Shown here in pieces: positions 1 through 10,364 of a DNA stretch of 64,000 nucleotides. Numbering within the stretch: position 1 is the stretch's first letter; each line of letters starts with the position of its first letter. The notes below the pieces were generated by a model. It saw only the letters and a program-made list of their open reading frames with translations. It was not told the DNA's origin and searched no databases. The translations under genes were made by a program, and so were the position numbers. The DNA comes from Myxococcota bacterium. GTDB taxonomy: Bacteria > Myxococcota_A > Bradymonadia > UBA7976 > UBA1532. The DNA lies in assembly GCA_963169045.1 (NCBI GenBank), contig CAUJDF010000041.1, positions 66,872-130,871 of the forward strand. Direction: 5' to 3'.

Positions 1-825
1 GCCGCCGGCGATCACGCCGCCGGTGGCGAGAACGACGCCGTCCACCGTGGTGACGCCGTCGGCGGTCTCCACGCGGCCGGCGCCGGCGTCGACGCGGCGC
101 ACCCGGGCGCGGCGCACCGGCACGTTCAGCCGCTCGAGCCAGCGACCGAGGGCGCCGGCGAGGCGCAGGCCGGGCGTCGACGGCAGCGTGCCGAGGGCCT
201 CGGCGACGGGGATGCCGAGCGCCTGCTCGACGGTCCGGCGCAGCGCAGGCGTCCCGCGGAGGCCCAGCACCGGCGGCAGCAGGAGGCCCGCGGGCTTCGC
301 CGCCTCGACCGCCCGGCGCAGCGCCGCCACGAGGCGACCCACCTCGTCGGGCTCGGCGTCGAGGCGGGCGGCGACCGCGGCGAACGACCGGCCGAAGGCG
401 CCCGGCCAGGTCGGGAAGTCGACCGCGAGCGCCTCGCTCCCCCGCTGCATCGACGCGAACGGGTGGCCGAGCGGCGCGAGGTCGGCCACGGCGAACCCGA
501 GCGGCAGCGACGCGGCGGCGGCGTGGATGGCGGGCGCGAGGTCCACGAGGCGGGGCGTCCCCTCCTCGTCCGTCAGCGCGAACGGGCCGTCGACGAGCTC
601 GAGCTCGGGCAGCCCGCCGCAGACGAACTCGATCGCATCGCCGAACGCGGCGGCGGCCCCTTCGAAGAGCGTCGACAAACGCTGCACGCCGAGGTACCAG
701 CCGCCGCCGTGCAGGCTCGTCGCCCCGGGGCGGTCGTCGAAGACCACCACCGGCACGCCCCGGGTGGCGAGCCGCGCCGCCGCCACCGTGCCGGCGAGGC
801 CGGCGCCGATCACGGCGACCGTCAC
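1..825 (-). CDS. glpB: Anaerobic glycerol-3-phosphate dehydrogenase subunit B (partial, C-terminus beyond left edge)
   Basis: Read on the minus strand, an open frame starts at GTG 825 and reaches the window edge without a stop (275 codons). It opens with an FAD/NAD-binding turn, VIGAGLAGTVAA, followed by a run toward HGGGWYLGVQRL. Further on it has AGLLLPPVLGL, a sequence typical of GlpB. GlpB is the flavoprotein partner of GlpA and passes electrons from glycerol-3-phosphate oxidation towards the membrane iron-sulfur subunit GlpC. The start overlaps the glpA stop by 4 nt (GTGA), so the two are translationally coupled, as expected for glpAB. A glpC gene would lie further left, outside the window. 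A generic FAD-dependent oxidoreductase is the only real alternative; the neighbour makes GlpB much more likely. Confidence 0.85.
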   Translation of the reverse strand, partial: MTVAVIGAGLAGTVAAARLATRGVPVVVFDDRPGATSLHGGGWYLGVQRLSTLFEGAAAAFGDAIEFVCGGLPELELVDGPFALTDEEGTPRLVDLAPAIHAAAASLPLGFAVADLAPLGHPFASMQRGSEALAVDFPTWPGAFGRSFAAVAARLDAEPDEVGRLVAALRRAVEAAKPAGLLLPPVLGLRGTPALRRTVEQALGIPVAEALGTLPSTPGLRLAGALGRWLERLNVPVRRARVRRVDAGAGRVETADGVTTVDGVVLATGGVIAGG

Positions 826-2443
826 GACTCGCTCCGGCGCAGGGCCCAGCGCACGAGCTCGAGCTGCGGCAGGCCGCCGTGGGACAGGGTGGGCGACATC
901 TCGCGCCAGCGGGCGGTGACGAAGCGCGCGAGGTGCTCCTCGGCGAGCTTCTCGCCCCCGCCCTGGTACGCGGCGAGCAGCCAGGCCGCCTGCCGGGCGC
1001 AGCGCGCCCCCTGGCATGGACCGTTCCCGCAGGACGTGCGGCGGCGCAGGTCCTCGAGCGTGTGCACCCACTCGTTCTCGATGGCGTACCGCGCCTCGGC
1101 CTCGGTCACCGGCTCGCAGGTGCACAACAGGCGCCGCTCGCGCGGGCTGCGCCGGATGCGCTCGACCACCTCGAGCGCGCGCGCGCCCTGGCGATGCACC
1201 AGCCGCGCCGCCGCATAGTGGTCGATGCCCGCCTGCTCGGCGACCTGCTTCGGATCGAGCTGGGCCTCGCCGCCGGGCAGCGGCGTGCTGTGCGTGCGGC
1301 ACTTCGCGGCGACGCCCAGCCGCGCGGCGATGAGGTCGGTCGCCTCTTCGGACATCTGCCGGTAGGCCGCCAGCTTACCGCCGCCCATGCTCATCAGGCC
1401 CGGCGCGCCCTCGGCGGCGTGATCGTAGATCCGGTGGGCCCGGCTGAGGTCGTCTTCGTAGGGGCCGTAGCGGTGCAGCGTGGGCCGGACGCCGGCGAAC
1501 GCGCGGACGACGCGGTGCCGCCGGATCGCCGGGAACACGGTCTCGGCGGCCTCGACGAGGTAGCTGACCTCGTCGTGGTTCGCCTGCACCTCGCCCGGAT
1601 CGCCGTAGTAGTCGTCGTCGGTCGTGCCGATCCACGTCTCCTGCCCGTAGGGCTCGACGAAGACCTGCCGCCCGTCGACCGCGGTGGCGATAATCGCGTA
1701 GTTGACGATGCGCCGGTCGAGCACGAGGTGGATGCCCTTGCCCGGCCGCAGCTTGACCTCGGCGCCGGCCAGCTTCGCCACCCGCCCGGCCCACGGACCG
1801 GTCGCGTTGAAGACGAGCCGGGCGTGCACCTCACGGGCGTGCCCGTCGCGCAGGTCGCGCACGCGCACCCCCACGACACGCTGCTTCTCGTCGCGAAGGA
1901 ACTGCTCGACCCGGTGGCGCAGGTGGATCTGCGCCCCGTGCCTCGCCGCGTCGAGCGCGTTCAGCGTGCACAGCCGGAAGGCGTTGATGGCCCACTCGTC
2001 GGTCGTGACCGCGCCGACGGTGTCCGGGTGCAGGCCTGGCTCGAGCCGGAACACCTCGTCGCGGTCCAGCTTCGCCGCCCGCTTGCCCCGCTTCAGCGGC
2101 TGGAACTCGTCGTATGCCTGGAAGTAGACGTAGGCGAGCTCGTGGAGCCGCCGCGCGCCGGGCGTCCACTTGAGCACCGGGAAGAGGAACGGAATGCGGA
2201 AGAGCAGGTGCGGCGCGATCTGCTGGATGTAGCCCGAGTCCTGGCAGGAGAGCCGGGTGACGTCGCGGTCCTTCTCGAGGTACCGGATGCCGCCGTGGAT
2301 CATGCCGCTGGACGCGCCGGTGGTGCCGGCGCCCAGGTCCTTCTGCTCGAACAGGGCGACCTTCAGCCCGCGCTGGGCGGCGTCGCGCGCGATGCCGACG
2401 CCGTTGACGCCGCCCCCGATGACGATCAGGTCGAACGTGGCGT

Positions 2444-2447
<4 letters not shown>
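822..2447 (-). CDS. glpA: Glycerol-3-phosphate dehydrogenase, GlpA type (FAD, with BFD-like 2Fe-2S domain)
   Basis: This 541-residue flavoprotein should oxidise sn-glycerol-3-phosphate to dihydroxyacetone phosphate. Residues 11-18 form the dinucleotide-binding turn GGGVNGVG, followed by the DAAQRG and [16 protein letters not shown] blocks of the GlpA/GlpD family. The C-terminal part carries a BFD-like iron-sulfur motif with C442, C444, C473 and C478 (LLCTCEP then SCGNGPCQG). GlpD lacks this motif and GlpA has it, and the length is close to that of E. coli GlpA. The GTG start at 2447 overlaps the aspS stop in GTGA, and the 3' end overlaps glpB the same way. This makes an aspS-glpA-glpB string. 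The nearby phospholipid gene plsB, about 25 kb away, uses the same metabolite, but no direct link is visible. Confidence 0.9.
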
Positions 2448-4216
<1,769 letters not shown>

Positions 4217-4290
4217 GGACGACGGTTCTCCGTCACGAAATCGCGGCATCGTATGCGCGGGGCGCGCCGCTTTCAACCGGGCGGGGGGTT

Positions 4291-4920
4291 CTACTTCAGC
4301 GGGCGCCCGTCGATGGAGGCCATCGCCGCGTGGATCGCCTTCTCGGCCTCCTCGATGTCGGCCTCGTAGCCGCCGAGGTACAGCCGGCCGTAGGCGCCGA
4401 AACTCACCATCTCGAGCAGGCGCACGTCGGCGGCCTTCTCCGCCTCGTTGGCGGCGATGCAGGCGTAGCCCGCCGGCTCGCACTCGAAGACGTAGAGCGT
4501 CTGTCCCTGGCCGATCATGTCGCCGTGACGCATGCGGTTGATCAGCATGGCCTGGTGACCGTCGAGGCCGGTGATGCGCTCGCTCGTGCGGACGGCGGGC
4601 TTGAGGCGGTCGTTCTCGGTGAGGCCGTAGTGGTCGAGGATCGCCTTGCCCGCGGCCCGGATCTGGCCCTGGTCGAACGAGTGCAGCTCGAGCACGCCGA
4701 AGGCGCGCTCGACGATCTGCATGCCGGGGATGGCACCGGTGCGCTTGAGCGCGATGTCCGTCACCGAGTTGATCGAGAGGCCCGGGGCCACTTCGACGAA
4801 GAGCGCCGCCTGCCCCTCGAGCGGGAGGAAGCCCGACGCCACCGTCTGCAGGAAGCCCGTCAGCTGGGGCTGCAGGATGTCGATGTACGTGAAGGTCCGC
4901 AGATCGATGCGATCGGCCAC
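4291..4920 (-). CDS. Tandem BMC-domain (BMC-T-like) shell protein
   Basis: A 209-residue protein built of two similar halves that resemble the bacterial microcompartment shell fold. In the first half, [20 protein letters not shown] is followed by a beta-rich stretch and [12 protein letters not shown]. In the second half, [18 protein letters not shown] is followed by [19 protein letters not shown] and EKAIHAAM. Both fit the BMC pattern of an 'AxxxAEKxADV' helix, a strand, a Gly-rich turn and an 'xxVxxAxxA' helix. The total length matches tandem BMC-T proteins such as EutL (about 220 residues). BMC-T proteins form pseudohexameric trimers in microcompartment facets and can carry a gated pore. 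No other shell, vertex or cargo gene is in this window. The start is GTG 4920 with GGAG upstream. The fold assignment rests on my reading of the motif and needs a profile search. Confidence 0.65.
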   Translation of the reverse strand: MADRIDLRTFTYIDILQPQLTGFLQTVASGFLPLEGQAALFVEVAPGLSINSVTDIALKRTGAIPGMQIVERAFGVLELHSFDQGQIRAAGKAILDHYGLTENDRLKPAVRTSERITGLDGHQAMLINRMRHGDMIGQGQTLYVFECEPAGYACIAANEAEKAADVRLLEMVSFGAYGRLYLGGYEADIEEAEKAIHAAMASIDGRPLK

Positions 4921-5112
4921 GATGCGCTCCGGACGGAAGTCGCCGCGACGTTAACCCCGCGGCGCAACGGGAGCAACCCCCCGCGCATCTGTCGGCGAGC
5001 GCCCGCCGCCGCCGGTGGGCCTTTACTCATCGAGACGTCGCGTGCACCATACGCCGCCAGCAACCCGGCGGCCGATCGCGGCCGTCGCCGACCGTCGTCG
5101 TGGAGAGGGGAC
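4921..5112. other. Divergent intergenic region between the BMC-T gene and the peroxiredoxin gene
   Basis: About 190 nt between two divergent starts, so both promoters should lie here. A GC-rich inverted repeat, CGCCGCG at 4941-4947 and CGCGGCG at 4958-4964 around a 10-nt AT-containing loop, is the most visible structure and could be an operator. I found no convincing -35/-10 pair. A strong ribosome-binding stretch, GGAGAGGGG at 5102-5110, precedes the peroxiredoxin ATG. Confidence 0.4.
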
Positions 5113-5700
5113 ATGAGCATCCAGGTTAAGCAGAAGGCGCCGAACTTCACCGCCGACGCGGTGGTCAAGGGAGAGTTCAAGAGGATCAGCCTGTCCGACT
5201 ACGAAGGGAAGTGGGTGGTCCTGTTCTTCTATCCGCTCGACTTCACCTTCGTCTGCCCGACGGAGATCACCGCCTTCAGCGACGCCATCGACCAGTTCCA
5301 CGCGCTCAACGCCGAGGTGCTCGGCGCGTCGGTCGACAGCAAGTTCAGCCACCTCGCCTGGGTCAACACGCCGCGCAACAAGGGCGGCCTCGGCGAGCTG
5401 CGCTACCCGCTCGTCGCCGACATCAACAAGAGCATCAGCCGCTCCTACGGCGTGCTGCTCGAGAACGACGGCATCGCGCTGCGCGGCCTGTTCCTCATCG
5501 ATCCGAAGGGCACGCTGCGCTACCAGGTCGTCCACGATCTGGGCGTGGGCCGCTCGGTCGACGAGACGGTCCGCGTGCTCAAGGCCTTCCAGCACGTCGA
5601 CGAGACCGGCGAGGTCTGCCCCGCCGGCTGGACGCAGGGCGGCGACACCATCCGCCCCGAGCCGACCGCCTCGCAGACCTACTTCTCCAAGCGCACCTGA
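5113..5700 (+). CDS. Typical 2-Cys peroxiredoxin
   Basis: A 195-residue thiol peroxidase that reduces hydrogen peroxide and organic peroxides. The peroxidatic cysteine is C48 in FTFVCPTEI. The resolving cysteine is C169 in GEVCPAGW. The protein also carries GGLG at 91-94 and a C-terminal YF pair at 190-191. In eukaryotic Prx1/2-type enzymes these two features mark sensitivity to over-oxidation; many bacterial AhpC proteins lack them. No dedicated reductase (AhpF, thioredoxin) is next to it; the next genes are folB and a Rieske ferredoxin. It starts at ATG 5113 behind a clear ribosome-binding site. The name ahpC is often used for such genes, but the subtype here is closer to Prx1. Confidence 0.93.
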   Translation: MSIQVKQKAPNFTADAVVKGEFKRISLSDYEGKWVVLFFYPLDFTFVCPTEITAFSDAIDQFHALNAEVLGASVDSKFSHLAWVNTPRNKGGLGELRYPLVADINKSISRSYGVLLENDGIALRGLFLIDPKGTLRYQVVHDLGVGRSVDETVRVLKAFQHVDETGEVCPAGWTQGGDTIRPEPTASQTYFSKRT

Positions 5701-5716
5701 GGCTTCCTTCCGCCCG

Positions 5717-6079
5717 ATGACCGACCGCATCTTCGTCGAGGGGCTCGAGCTCGTCGCCCGCCACGGGGTGTTCGAGCACGAGCGCCGCGAAGGCTGCCGC
5801 TTCCGGATCGACCTCGAGCTCCACCTCGATCTCGCCCGCGCCGGCGCCAGCGACCGGCTGCGCGACACCGTCGACTACGCCGCCGTGACGCGGCGCGTGC
5901 TCGCCGTCGCGCACGGACCGAGCTTCCACCTGCTCGAGCGGCTCGCGACGGCCATCGGCGACGCGCTGCTGGACGAGTTCCCCCTGACCGAGGTGGCGGT
6001 CACCCTGCGCAAGCTCGCCCCGGCCATCGACGGCGCGCCCTCGGCGGTCGGCGTCCACGTCCGCCGGCGACGGTCGTGA
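5717..6079 (+). CDS. folB: Dihydroneopterin aldolase
   Basis: A 120-residue enzyme of folate synthesis that converts dihydroneopterin to 6-hydroxymethyl-dihydropterin and glycolaldehyde. The family signature is clear: IFVEGLELVARHGVFEHER at the N-terminus, DTVDYAAVTRRV in the middle, LLERLATAIGDALL, then a strand of the V-x-V-x-K-L-A-P type. The length is standard for FolB. It lies 16 nt after the peroxiredoxin stop and overlaps the next gene by 4 nt (GTGA), so the three genes probably share a transcript. No other folate genes are in the window. Confidence 0.9.
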   Translation: MTDRIFVEGLELVARHGVFEHERREGCRFRIDLELHLDLARAGASDRLRDTVDYAAVTRRVLAVAHGPSFHLLERLATAIGDALLDEFPLTEVAVTLRKLAPAIDGAPSAVGVHVRRRRS

Positions 6080-6414
6080 CCGACGGCGGCGACTGGCGTC
6101 CGGTCGGCCGCCTCGAGGCGTTCCCCGACGGGCGGGTGACGGGGATCGAGGTCGACGGCCGGCGGCTGGCGATCTGCCGCGAAGGCGATCGTCTGTTCGC
6201 CGTCGTCGACCAGTGCCCGCACCGCGGCGCGCCGTTCAGCGAGCTGGGGCACGTGCGCGACGGCCGGCTCACGTGCGAGTGGCACTACTGGCAGTTCGAT
6301 CTGGCGAGCGGCACCCACTGTCAGGTGCCATCGATCTGCGTCGAGCGGTGGCGCGTCCGCGTCGTCGGCGACGCGGTCGAGGTCGACGTGTCGGGCCCCA
6401 TGCCGCCGGGCTGA
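6076..6414 (+). CDS. Rieske-type [2Fe-2S] ferredoxin
   Basis: A 112-residue soluble protein that is essentially one Rieske domain. The cluster ligands are visible as CPHRGAPFSELG (Cys and His) and CEWHYWQFDLASG (Cys and His), the two-ligand-pair arrangement of Rieske proteins. It has no signal peptide or transmembrane anchor, which points to a cytoplasmic electron carrier of the dioxygenase/nitrite-reductase-small-subunit type rather than a bc1 complex subunit. The GTG start overlaps the folB stop. Its redox partner is not evident; the peroxiredoxin two genes upstream is a possible but unproven associate. Confidence 0.9.
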   Translation: MTDGGDWRPVGRLEAFPDGRVTGIEVDGRRLAICREGDRLFAVVDQCPHRGAPFSELGHVRDGRLTCEWHYWQFDLASGTHCQVPSICVERWRVRVVGDAVEVDVSGPMPPG

Positions 6415-6432
6415 ACCCGGCTCATCCCTCCG

Positions 6433-6462
6433 TTGCGGTCGCCCGGAGGGCCGGGGTATACC
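6433..6462 (+). promoter_or_regulatory. Possible sigma-70-type promoter for the large repeat lipoprotein
   Basis: TTGCGG at 6433-6438 is separated by 18 nt from TATACC at 6457-6462, upstream of the ATG at 6488. A 7-bp inverted repeat (CCCTCCG 6426-6432, CGGAGGG 6444-6450) overlaps the spacer and could be an operator or a weak terminator of the preceding genes. The match is only moderate. Confidence 0.3.
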
Positions 6463-6487
6463 CTCGGTGCTCTCTTCGGGGTGGATC

Positions 6488-9400
6488 ATGGCCGGTCGGT
6501 GGCTTCGTCTCGGCGCGACGTTCGCGTCTCTGTTCGTGCTCGCGTGCGGCGAGGAGGGAGGCGGCGACGACGACGGGACGCAGGACGCTGCTCCGCCGGA
6601 CGCCGCGATGCCCGACGCCGCGCCCGCGCCGGACCTCGGTCCCGACGCGGCCGAGCCCGACGCCGCCCCGGACGCCGCCCCGCCCGACGCCGCCCCGCCC
6701 GCCGACGGCGCGCCGCCCGACGCGGCCGTCCCCGACGCCGCTGCGGACGCGGCGCCCGACGCCGCGCCCCCGGCCGCCTGCGCCAACGGCGCCGACGACG
6801 ACGAGGACGGCGCGACCGACTACCCGGCGGACCCCGGCTGCGAGGGCCCAGGCGACCTCGACGAGGCCGATCCCGAGACGCCGGCCTGCGCCAACGGCGC
6901 CGACGACGACGCGGACGGCCTGACCGACGCCGACGACCCGGGCTGCGCCGGCCCCGAGGATCCCAGCGAGGCCGACGCTTGCGGCGAAGCGCAGCGCTTC
7001 CGTGACGTGAGCGCGACCGGGCGCGCCGAGGGCGACACCCGCGGCTCGCCCGCGGTCTTCTCGGCCGGTTGCCGGGAGAACGCGGCGCCCGAGGCCGTGT
7101 TCCTCTTCACGCTGCGGACGCCGGTGGCGCGGCTCGTCTTCGACTCCGAGGGCAGCGCGTTCGACACGGTGCTCTCGCTGCGGACGGACTGCGCCGATCC
7201 CGCGACCGAGCGCGCCTGCAACGACGACGCGTGTCCCGACGGTCAGGTCGAGCCCGACTGTCACGTCGCCACGCCGGCCCGCCGCCGGACGAGCCGCCTG
7301 GTCGTCGACGCCCCGGCGCTCGGCGACCACTACGTCCTGCTCGACGGCTTCCAGGAGCAGGCCGGCCCTTACGTGCTCACCGTGCGCGCCGAGCTCGACG
7401 ACGGTGTCCCGTGCCCGCCCGAGGGCGGCCGCTTCACCTGCGGCGGGGCGTCGGTCTGCCGCGAGGGCGTCTGCGCGCGCGCCGCCTGCAGCAACGGCGC
7501 CGACGACGACATGGACGGCGTCACCGACTTCCCGAACGAGCCGGGCTGCGAGCGCCCCGACGACGACGACGAGGCGGACCCGCCCTCCCTGCCCGAGTGC
7601 TTCGACCGCAGCGACAACGACTTCGACGGCCGCGTCGACTTCCCGCAGGACGGCGACTGCGACAGTGCCGGCGACCCCTCCGAGGATCCGCCCCCGCAGT
7701 GCAGCGACGGCCTCGACAACGACGGCGACGGCTTCGTCGACCGCGCCGATCCCGGCTGCACCGATCCTGCCGACGGCGTGGAGTTCAACCCCGCGGCCTG
7801 CCTCGACCGCGTCGACAACGACGGCGACGGCGCCATCGACTGGCCGGCGGATCCCGGCTGCGCCGTGGCCAGCGACACCGACGAGGCGGACCCCGTCGAG
7901 GCGCCCGCCTGCGCCAACGGCGCCGACGACGACGGCGACGGCGAGACCGACTTCCCGGGGGACGCCGACGGCTGCCAGTTCGCCGCCGATCCGACCGAGG
8001 CCGATCCCTGCGCGAACCTCCAGCCGATCGACATCTCCGGGCGACCGCTGGCCCGCGGCAACCTGCGCGAGGGGCGCAACGAGTTCGGCGCCTCGTGCGC
8101 GCCGAACAGCGGCAACGAGTTCGTCCTGCGCTGGCGCGTCGCCGACGAGCGCCCGCTGGCGTCGATGCGCCTGACGACGCGCGGCACCGAAGTCCCCGTG
8201 ATCATTTATGTGCGCGACCGCTGCGACGCCGACGTCGAGCTCGGCTGCGCGGTCAACCGGAGCTACCCGTACGAGACCGCGCTCGACCTCGGCCCGCAGG
8301 CGGGCGGCACCGAGCTGCTCTTGTTCGTCGACGGGGCCGATGGGCTCACCCAGGGCAACTACCGCCTCAACGTCGACGCGCGCGTCGCCGAGGGCGGACG
8401 CTGCGACGGCGGTTCCTGGCGCTGCGCCGAGGGCCTCGCCTGCCGCCGCGACGGCGCGGTGTCGCGCTGCCAGGCCGCCGCATGCAGCAACGGCGCCGAC
8501 GACGACGACGACGGCCTGACCGACTTCCCCGAAGAGCCGGGCTGCGCCACCCCCGAGGACGACGACGAGCGCGATCCCGCCGACCTGCCGCAGTGCAGCA
8601 ACCTGATCGACGACGACGAGGACGGCCTGGCCGACTTCGGTGAGGACCTCCGCTGCCTCTCGGCGGGCGACGACTTCGAGGGGCCGGACTGCGCCGACGG
8701 CCTCGACAACGACGGCGACGGCGCCGCCGACTACGACCGCAACGGCGACGGCTTCCCCGACTTCGGGATGATGGACGAGCAGTGCGCCTGCGAGACCGAC
8801 GAGAGCGAGGACGCGCAGCCGCAGTGCGCCGACCAGTGCGACAACGACGGCGACGGCCTCGTCGACCTGGCTGATCCCGGCTGCGCCTCGCCCGAGGGCA
8901 ACCGCGAGTTCAACGTGCCGCACTGCCGCGACGGCGCGGACAACGACGGCGACGGCCGCATCGACTTCCCGATCGAGCCCGGCTGCGCCAACGCCGACGA
9001 CCCGTCCGAGGTCGATCCCGAGGTGCTCCCGGCCTGCGCCGACGGCGTCGACAACGACGAGGACGGCCGCATCGACTACCCCGGCCTCGGCGGCCCGGAG
9101 GTCCTCCCCGACGAAGGGTGCGCCGCCGCCGCCGACAACAGCGAGGAGGGCCCCTGCGACCTGCCCCAGGCCCCGCTCCCGTTCGAGGGCGTGGCGCGCG
9201 GCAACACGGCGGCGCTCACCCACGAGCACACCGGCACCTGCCGCGGCGGCCAGGCCCCCGAGGCCGTGTTCGTGGCGACGGTGCCCTTCCCCGCCCACGT
9301 CGTCGCCACCACCGAGGACAGCGACTACGACACCGTCCTCTACGCGCGCTCGAGCTGCTCGCCGAACGCGACGTGCGGCCCCGACGACCCGGAGTGCGTG

Positions 9401-9664
9401 CCGGGCGCGAGCACGGAGCTCGCCTGCAACGACGACGCGGTCGGCGTCCAGAGCACCGTCGAGCTCGACTGGGCCGGCGGCGACCTCTTCTTGTTCGTCG
9501 ATGGCTTCGGCAGCTCGTCGGGCCCCTACGTCCTGACCGTGCGCGCCACCTATCCCGTCGGCGGACGCTGCGCCCCTGACGGTCCGGCCTGGGCCACCTG
9601 CGAGCCCGGCACCGCCTGCGTCGCCGGCGAGGTCGAGGGCGAGTTCACCTGCCAGGTGCAGTGA
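6488..9664 (+). CDS. Large lipoprotein with 13 Asp/Cys repeats interleaved with three PPC-like domains
   Basis: A 1058-residue exported lipoprotein. The signal ends in SLFVLAC with lipid cysteine C20, then an Asp/Ala/Pro-rich linker. The rest alternates two modules. One is a repeat of about 35 residues starting CxNGxDDDxDGxxD, continuing with xxPGC and an acidic tail; its D-x-D-x-D-G spacing resembles calcium-binding loops. The other looks like a pre-peptidase C-terminal (PPC) beta-sandwich, with FDTVLSLRTDC, LLDGFQEQAGPYVLTV, YDTVLYARSSC and FVDGFGSSSGPYVLTV. The order is 2 repeats, PPC, 5 repeats, PPC, 6 repeats, PPC. No enzymatic domain is seen; a surface binding or structural role is inferred. 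ATG 6488 is preferred because it starts the signal peptide directly. The stop overlaps the kinase gene (GTGA). Confidence 0.8.
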   Translation: MAGRWLRLGATFASLFVLACGEEGGGDDDGTQDAAPPDAAMPDAAPAPDLGPDAAEPDAAPDAAPPDAAPPADGAPPDAAVPDAAADAAPDAAPPAACANGADDDEDGATDYPADPGCEGPGDLDEADPETPACANGADDDADGLTDADDPGCAGPEDPSEADACGEAQRFRDVSATGRAEGDTRGSPAVFSAGCRENAAPEAVFLFTLRTPVARLVFDSEGSAFDTVLSLRTDCADPATERACNDDACPDGQVEPDCHVATPARRRTSRLVVDAPALGDHYVLLDGFQEQAGPYVLTVRAELDDGVPCPPEGGRFTCGGASVCREGVCARAACSNGADDDMDGVTDFPNEPGCERPDDDDEADPPSLPECFDRSDNDFDGRVDFPQDGDCDSAGDPSEDPPPQCSDGLDNDGDGFVDRADPGCTDPADGVEFNPAACLDRVDNDGDGAIDWPADPGCAVASDTDEADPVEAPACANGADDDGDGETDFPGDADGCQFAADPTEADPCANLQPIDISGRPLARGNLREGRNEFGASCAPNSGNEFVLRWRVADERPLASMRLTTRGTEVPVIIYVRDRCDADVELGCAVNRSYPYETALDLGPQAGGTELLLFVDGADGLTQGNYRLNVDARVAEGGRCDGGSWRCAEGLACRRDGAVSRCQAAACSNGADDDDDGLTDFPEEPGCATPEDDDERDPADLPQCSNLIDDDEDGLADFGEDLRCLSAGDDFEGPDCADGLDNDGDGAADYDRNGDGFPDFGMMDEQCACETDESEDAQPQCADQCDNDGDGLVDLADPGCASPEGNREFNVPHCRDGADNDGDGRIDFPIEPGCANADDPSEVDPEVLPACADGVDNDEDGRIDYPGLGGPEVLPDEGCAAAADNSEEGPCDLPQAPLPFEGVARGNTAALTHEHTGTCRGGQAPEAVFVATVPFPAHVVATTEDSDYDTVLYARSSCSPNATCGPDDPECVPGASTELACNDDAVGVQSTVELDWAGGDLFLFVDGFGSSSGPYVLTVRATYPVGGRCAPDGPAWATCEPGTACVAGEVEGEFTCQVQ

Positions 9665-10284
9665 TCGTGGCCGGACCGCGCAAGTACATCGCCATCGCCG
9701 GCAACATCGGCGCCGGCAAGTCGACGCTGGTCGACTTCCTCCGCTACCGGTTCCAGCTCACGCCGTTCTTCGAGCCGAACGCCGACAACCCGTTCCTCGT
9801 GCCGTTCTACGACGACATGGAGCGGTGGGCCTTCCACAGCCAGATCTTCTTCCTGACGCACAAGTTCCGCCTGCACCAGCAGCTCACGGACCACCCCGGC
9901 ACCGTCGTCCAGGACCGCACGATCTACGAGGACGCCGAGGTGTTCGCGGAGCTGCTGTTCCGCATGAAGAAGATGTCGCGGTCGGAATACGAGGCCTACC
10001 GGTCGCTGTACGAGGCGATCGTCCGCACGCTACGGCCGCCGGACCTCATGATCTACCTGCGCGCCGAGGTGCGCACCGTCCGTCGCCGCATCAAGCTGCG
10101 CGGGCGTCCCGAGGAGCAGTCGCTGCCCCTCGCCTACCTGAAACGGCTGCACGGGCTGTACGAGGACTGGTTCACGCGCTACGACCGGTCGCCCACCCTC
10201 GTCATCGAGGTCGACCGCCTCGACTACATCCAAGACCTCGTCGACCGCATCGAGGTCATCCGCACGATCGAAAAGTATCTCTGA
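9661..10284 (+). CDS. Deoxynucleoside kinase (dNK/dGK/dCK family)
   Basis: A 207-residue kinase that should phosphorylate a deoxynucleoside for dNTP salvage. It has the P-loop GNIGAGKST near the N-terminus, the VQDRTIYEDAEVF segment with the DR pair typical of the family, and the arginine-rich lid RRRIKLRGRPEEQS. Length and motifs fit the bacterial deoxyadenosine/deoxyguanosine/deoxycytidine kinases; the preferred base cannot be told from motifs alone. The GTG start overlaps the stop of the giant lipoprotein, so a cytoplasmic salvage enzyme is translationally coupled to a surface protein. That probably reflects genome compaction rather than shared function. Confidence 0.9.
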   Translation: MIVAGPRKYIAIAGNIGAGKSTLVDFLRYRFQLTPFFEPNADNPFLVPFYDDMERWAFHSQIFFLTHKFRLHQQLTDHPGTVVQDRTIYEDAEVFAELLFRMKKMSRSEYEAYRSLYEAIVRTLRPPDLMIYLRAEVRTVRRRIKLRGRPEEQSLPLAYLKRLHGLYEDWFTRYDRSPTLVIEVDRLDYIQDLVDRIEVIRTIEKYL

Positions 10285-10309
10285 CCCGTCGTTCTCGCGG
10301 GTTTCCCTT
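10284..10309 (+). terminator. Weak possible intrinsic terminator after the kinase gene
   Basis: ACCCG at 10284-10288 can pair with CGGGT at 10298-10302, followed by a pyrimidine tract TTTCCCTT. The stem is short and begins within the stop codon, so termination here is only a suggestion. It would separate the kinase from the MerR/sigma operon. Confidence 0.3.
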
Positions 10310-10332
10310 GACGCTCGGAATTGCGTGTCCAA

Positions 10333-10358
10333 CCTTGACGTTGACGTAAACGTCAGGG
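10333..10358. promoter_or_regulatory. 26-bp dyad, probable MerR operator
   Basis: CCTTGACGTTGACG (10333-10346) followed by TAAACGTCAGGG (10347-10358) forms a near-perfect palindrome: CCTTGACGTT and AACGTCAGGG arms around an ACGT core. This TTGACGTT-n-ACGT-n-AACGTCA type of dyad is what MerR-family regulators bind. It ends only 6 nt before the merR ATG, and its last bases AGGG serve as the ribosome-binding site. A second CCTTGACG occurs upstream at 10306-10313 and could be the -35 element; with that promoter the dyad would sit over and downstream of the -10 region, which favours autorepression over classical MerR activation. Confidence 0.6.
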
Positions 10359-10364
10359 TTGCGC

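Noticed and set aside
4941-4964. GC-rich hairpin as a terminator
   Set aside because: It sits between two divergent starts, so no transcript is expected to end there, and there is no T-run.
6422-9298. A 958-codon open frame on the minus strand opposite the large lipoprotein
   Set aside because: It mirrors the repeat structure with low-complexity sequence and no known motif; the plus-strand frame has a lipobox and domain structure.
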